Shown here piece after piece: positions 62,639 to 64,000 of a DNA stretch of 64,000 nucleotides. Position numbers and translations under genes: made by a program. Origin of the DNA: Bacteroidota bacterium (GTDB lineage Bacteria; Bacteroidota; Bacteroidia; Flavobacteriales; Flavobacteriaceae); contig JAHJTN010000012.1 of NCBI GenBank assembly GCA_018829465.1, positions 293,480-357,479 of the forward strand. Reading direction: 5' to 3'. Positions within the stretch are counted from its first letter, which is position 1. Each line of letters starts with the position of its first letter. Below the pieces are notes generated by a model. That model did no database searches and was not told the DNA's origin. It saw only the letters and a program-made list of their open reading frames with translations.

Positions 62639-63016
62639 ATGAACTTGAACACCACACAACACCTCGTTTTGGCCTTGCTTCGCATCAGTTTTTCGGCTAT
62701 GTTGATGACACATGGCTACGGCAAACTCACGCGGTTAATATCGGGTGATTTTCAGTTTGCCAATCCTATTGGGATAGGCGAATTGCCGACTTTGGTGTTG
62801 GCGATATTGGCCGAATTTGTAGCACCTATTTTTATCATAGTGGGTTATAAAACAAAGTGGGCCACCGTACTCCCGATGTTTACGATGCTCACGGCAGCAC
62901 TCATAGTTCACCTGAGCGATCCATTTGCGAGAAAAGAACACGGTTTGTTGTTTTTCTTTGGTTTTCTGGCGGTGTACGCCTTTGGCGCAGGACGGTTTAG
63001 CATCGATAAAAAATAG
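62639..63016 (+). CDS. DoxX family membrane protein
   Basis: 125 residues with four predicted helices (LALLRISFSAMLMTHGYGKL; LPTLVLAILAEFVAPIFIIV; VLPMFTMLTAALIVHLSD; GLLFFFGFLAVYAFGAGRFS). MTHGYGKL and the following pattern are the DoxX family start. Function unclear. It follows the GH3 gene by 11 bases. Confidence 0.87.
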   Translation: MNLNTTQHLVLALLRISFSAMLMTHGYGKLTRLISGDFQFANPIGIGELPTLVLAILAEFVAPIFIIVGYKTKWATVLPMFTMLTAALIVHLSDPFARKEHGLLFFFGFLAVYAFGAGRFSIDKK

Positions 63017-63084
63017 ATAATCGGTTGCCGATTTGTTTGATTTTCTGATGTTGAACTTAGGGAGGTGAGCAATCGATTTTAACT

Positions 63085-63100
63085 AAGTCCGCGCAATCGG
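63085..63100 (+). repeat. REP-like element, partial copy
   Basis: AAGTCCGCGCAATCGG is the 3' half of the element seen complete at 63182-63211 (one mismatch). Confidence 0.5.
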
Positions 63101-63181
63101 ATTCATAACAAAAAGATTTTTACTATTTTTGAAAGAAAGCGAAGGTGCGTAGAAATTAAAAATGTCAATATCCGGATGGGC

Positions 63182-63211
63182 ATCGCACGGACTACAAGTC
63201 CGCGCTATCGG
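63182..63211 (+). repeat. REP-like palindromic element, left copy
   Basis: A 30-bp element with core GCACGGACTACAAGTCCGCG, which folds as GGACT-ACA-AGTCC with further pairing outside. The inverted copy is at 63839-63868 with two differences. The pair brackets the toxin-antitoxin locus. Confidence 0.75.
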
Positions 63212-63237
63212 AGTGTCAATGAGTTTAAAGAGGGTTG

Positions 63238-63537
63238 TTATTTATCAGGAAATTTACTAGGGTTCTGTGAAGTATGAAAAATAGCGTTTAAGAAAACCGA
63301 TTTACTGGGTTCATCTACAATAAAAAAGGCTACATAAGGAAATTTATCAAAAGGCAAAAATCGTTAATTGTTATCGTGAAACTGGTAAAAAGGGTTTATT
63401 TGTAAAGCTTTATAAGTTTCTTTGAAATCTTTTAAAAAGTCAGAAGCTACTTTTCTAGTAGCTTCTTTTATATAATATTCAACGGCTTCTTCAATGTTTT
63501 TAGAAGCAATTGGAGAAACGATAATCTTATAATTCAT
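63238..63537 (-). pseudogene. RelE/ParE toxin gene with one premature stop codon
   Basis: The frame starts at the ATG 63537 (MNYKIIVSPIASKNIEEAVE) and reads 57 codons (ending YQFHDNN) to TAA at 63364-63366. It continues in the same frame for 41 more codons (RFLPFDKFPYVAFFIVDEPS, then VFLNAIFHTSQNPSK) to TAA at 63238-63240. Both halves together are one normal-length RelE/ParE toxin of 99 codons, and the stop sits where a Tyr is expected (NNYR). The toxin is thus predicted to be inactive, since the missing part holds the functional strands. It overlaps the intact antitoxin gene by 11 bases. Confidence 0.85.
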
Positions 63538-63763
63538 ACTTCCTTTTTAAGTCAGTATATAGTGTTTCTGCTTCGGTATAAATCGCCTTGTCTGAGTTGA
63601 GTTGACAGTCTAAAATTTTCTGTTGTTCATTAGTCAAGCAGTAAGGTTTTGTGTCTGAAGTAGTTTCTAAAAGCGAATCCACATAACCCAAAACACGCTC
63701 TATAACACTTTGTGGCGCATTTTTAAGTTTTCTATTCAGTAAATCAATAGATGCAGTTTCCAT
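63527..63763 (-). CDS. Antitoxin of the broken RelE/ParE pair
   Basis: 78 residues (METASIDLLNRKLKNAPQSV at the start, LLETTSDTKPYCLTNEQQKI, then YTEAETLYTDLKRKYEL at the end). Helical, acidic, with a C-terminal segment that would wrap the toxin. Full length and without visible damage. In an operon with the toxin by an 11-base overlap. Confidence 0.75.
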   Translation of the reverse strand: METASIDLLNRKLKNAPQSVIERVLGYVDSLLETTSDTKPYCLTNEQQKILDCQLNSDKAIYTEAETLYTDLKRKYEL

Positions 63764-63973
63764 TTTTTAAAAAATTAAACGACATAACAAATGTAACCAA
63801 AATAACTATTTAATCCTATACAAAATTTCATTAGAAACCCGATAGCGCGGATTTGTAGCCCGTGCGATAATAAGACTAATACAACGGCAACATGCTAACC
63901 CCCGCTACCGTACGATTGCATCGTGTGGTAATAATAAAAAGAAAAGCTTATTGTAGGCAAAAACTTATTTTGT
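63764..63973. repeat. REP-rich tail region (inverted REP copy and a second hairpin)
   Basis: Holds the inverted REP copy (63839-63868) and a second hairpin at 63907-63929: ACC-GT-ACGAT-TGC-ATCGT-GT-GGT, fully paired if G-U pairs are allowed. Otherwise A+T-rich and non-coding. Confidence 0.6.
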
Positions 63974-63981
63974 TAAATTTG
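63951..63981 (+). promoter_or_regulatory. Promoter at the right edge
   Basis: TTG at 63951-63953 and TAAATTTG at 63974-63981 with 20 bases between them, a good Bacteroidota promoter. Transcription would start near 63986-63988. Confidence 0.55.
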
Positions 63982-63985
63982 GATT

Positions 63986-64000
63986 ATGAGCAGAAATTAA
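63986..64000 (+). pseudogene. Possible start of a REP-associated transposase (MSRN then stop)
   Basis: ATG AGC AGA AAT TAA at the very edge. Bacteroidotal REP-associated tyrosine transposases often start MSRNYK, and REP-like hairpins lie just upstream. Here the fifth codon is a stop. The call rests on four residues and context and can only be judged with sequence beyond the window. Confidence 0.2.

Overview
The window looks like chromosomal DNA of a member of the Flavobacteriia (Bacteroidota). Four things support this. Many genes are preceded by the Bacteroidota -7 box TAnnTTTG, often so close to the start codon that the mRNA would be almost leaderless. Three secreted proteins end in type IX secretion (T9SS) sorting domains. 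The gene content is typical of flavobacteria (HU-CCDC81/SPOR protein, HYC_CC_PP protein, DUF4837 lipoprotein, folK-deoxynucleoside kinase fusion, mevalonate genes, long S16). The A+T content is moderate, with clearly A+T-richer islands. No tRNA, rRNA, CRISPR array or complete insertion sequence was seen.

Layout. 0-5.4 kb: the start of dprA, an HU/SPOR cell-envelope protein, bioF and two T9SS cargo proteins. 5.9-23.1 kb: a large copper/silver resistance region. Its first half (HYC_CC_PP protein, CusA-type RND pump, TolC-like channel, CusB-type adaptor, YHS-like lipoprotein) exports metal from the periplasm. Its second half is A+T-richer (multicopper oxidase fused to an outer-membrane barrel, SHOCT, DUF302, two DUF3347 proteins, a haem-binding protein, a copper P-type ATPase, a SnoaL-like lipoprotein). 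This second half lies between two partly identical copies of the YHS-like lipoprotein gene, as expected for a block gained by homologous recombination. 23.2-30.2 kb (minus strand): a T9SS beta-helix protein with a large internal duplication, an orphan LuxR-type HTH protein, a response regulator and a giant propeller/Y_Y_Y sensor kinase. A TACGTA-containing motif occurs on both sides of the HTH gene.

30.4-43.6 kb is mostly housekeeping: a rimB-rimK-aspartoacylase-like module with 5-formyl-THF cyclo-ligase, holB, the rpsP-rimM-trmN6 operon, an ALDH7-type dehydrogenase, asnS, a candidate small RNA with a clear terminator, a tiny CBM48 protein, a TrmH-type methyltransferase, a FolK-deoxynucleoside kinase fusion and a queuosine-precursor transporter. 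43.7-45.9 kb is a small, very A+T-rich accessory island. It holds a two-gene PD-(D/E)XK nuclease-like cassette and a RelE/ParE toxin-antitoxin cassette, each followed by a related, hairpin-rich repeat of about 140-155 bp, an arrangement that resembles a gene-cassette array.

45.9-63.0 kb is core again: an AsmA-like protein, mevalonate decarboxylase, mevalonate kinase and a UbiA prenyltransferase, a 2-hydroxyacid dehydrogenase, ComEC, a DUF2652 protein, pgk, an MltD-like transglycosylase with a DUF4837 lipoprotein, tatA, an M23 peptidase, a GH3-family enzyme and DoxX. The last kilobase holds inverted REP-like repeats around a toxin-antitoxin locus whose toxin is cut by one in-frame stop codon. 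At the right edge there is a promoter and what may be the start of a REP-associated transposase.

The strongest leads for something undescribed are the PD-(D/E)XK/unknown two-gene cassette with its cassette-like repeats, the folded element in front of cusA, and the recombination-flanked copper block with its oxidase-barrel fusion. Similarity statements rest on recognising motifs and families by eye; no search was run.
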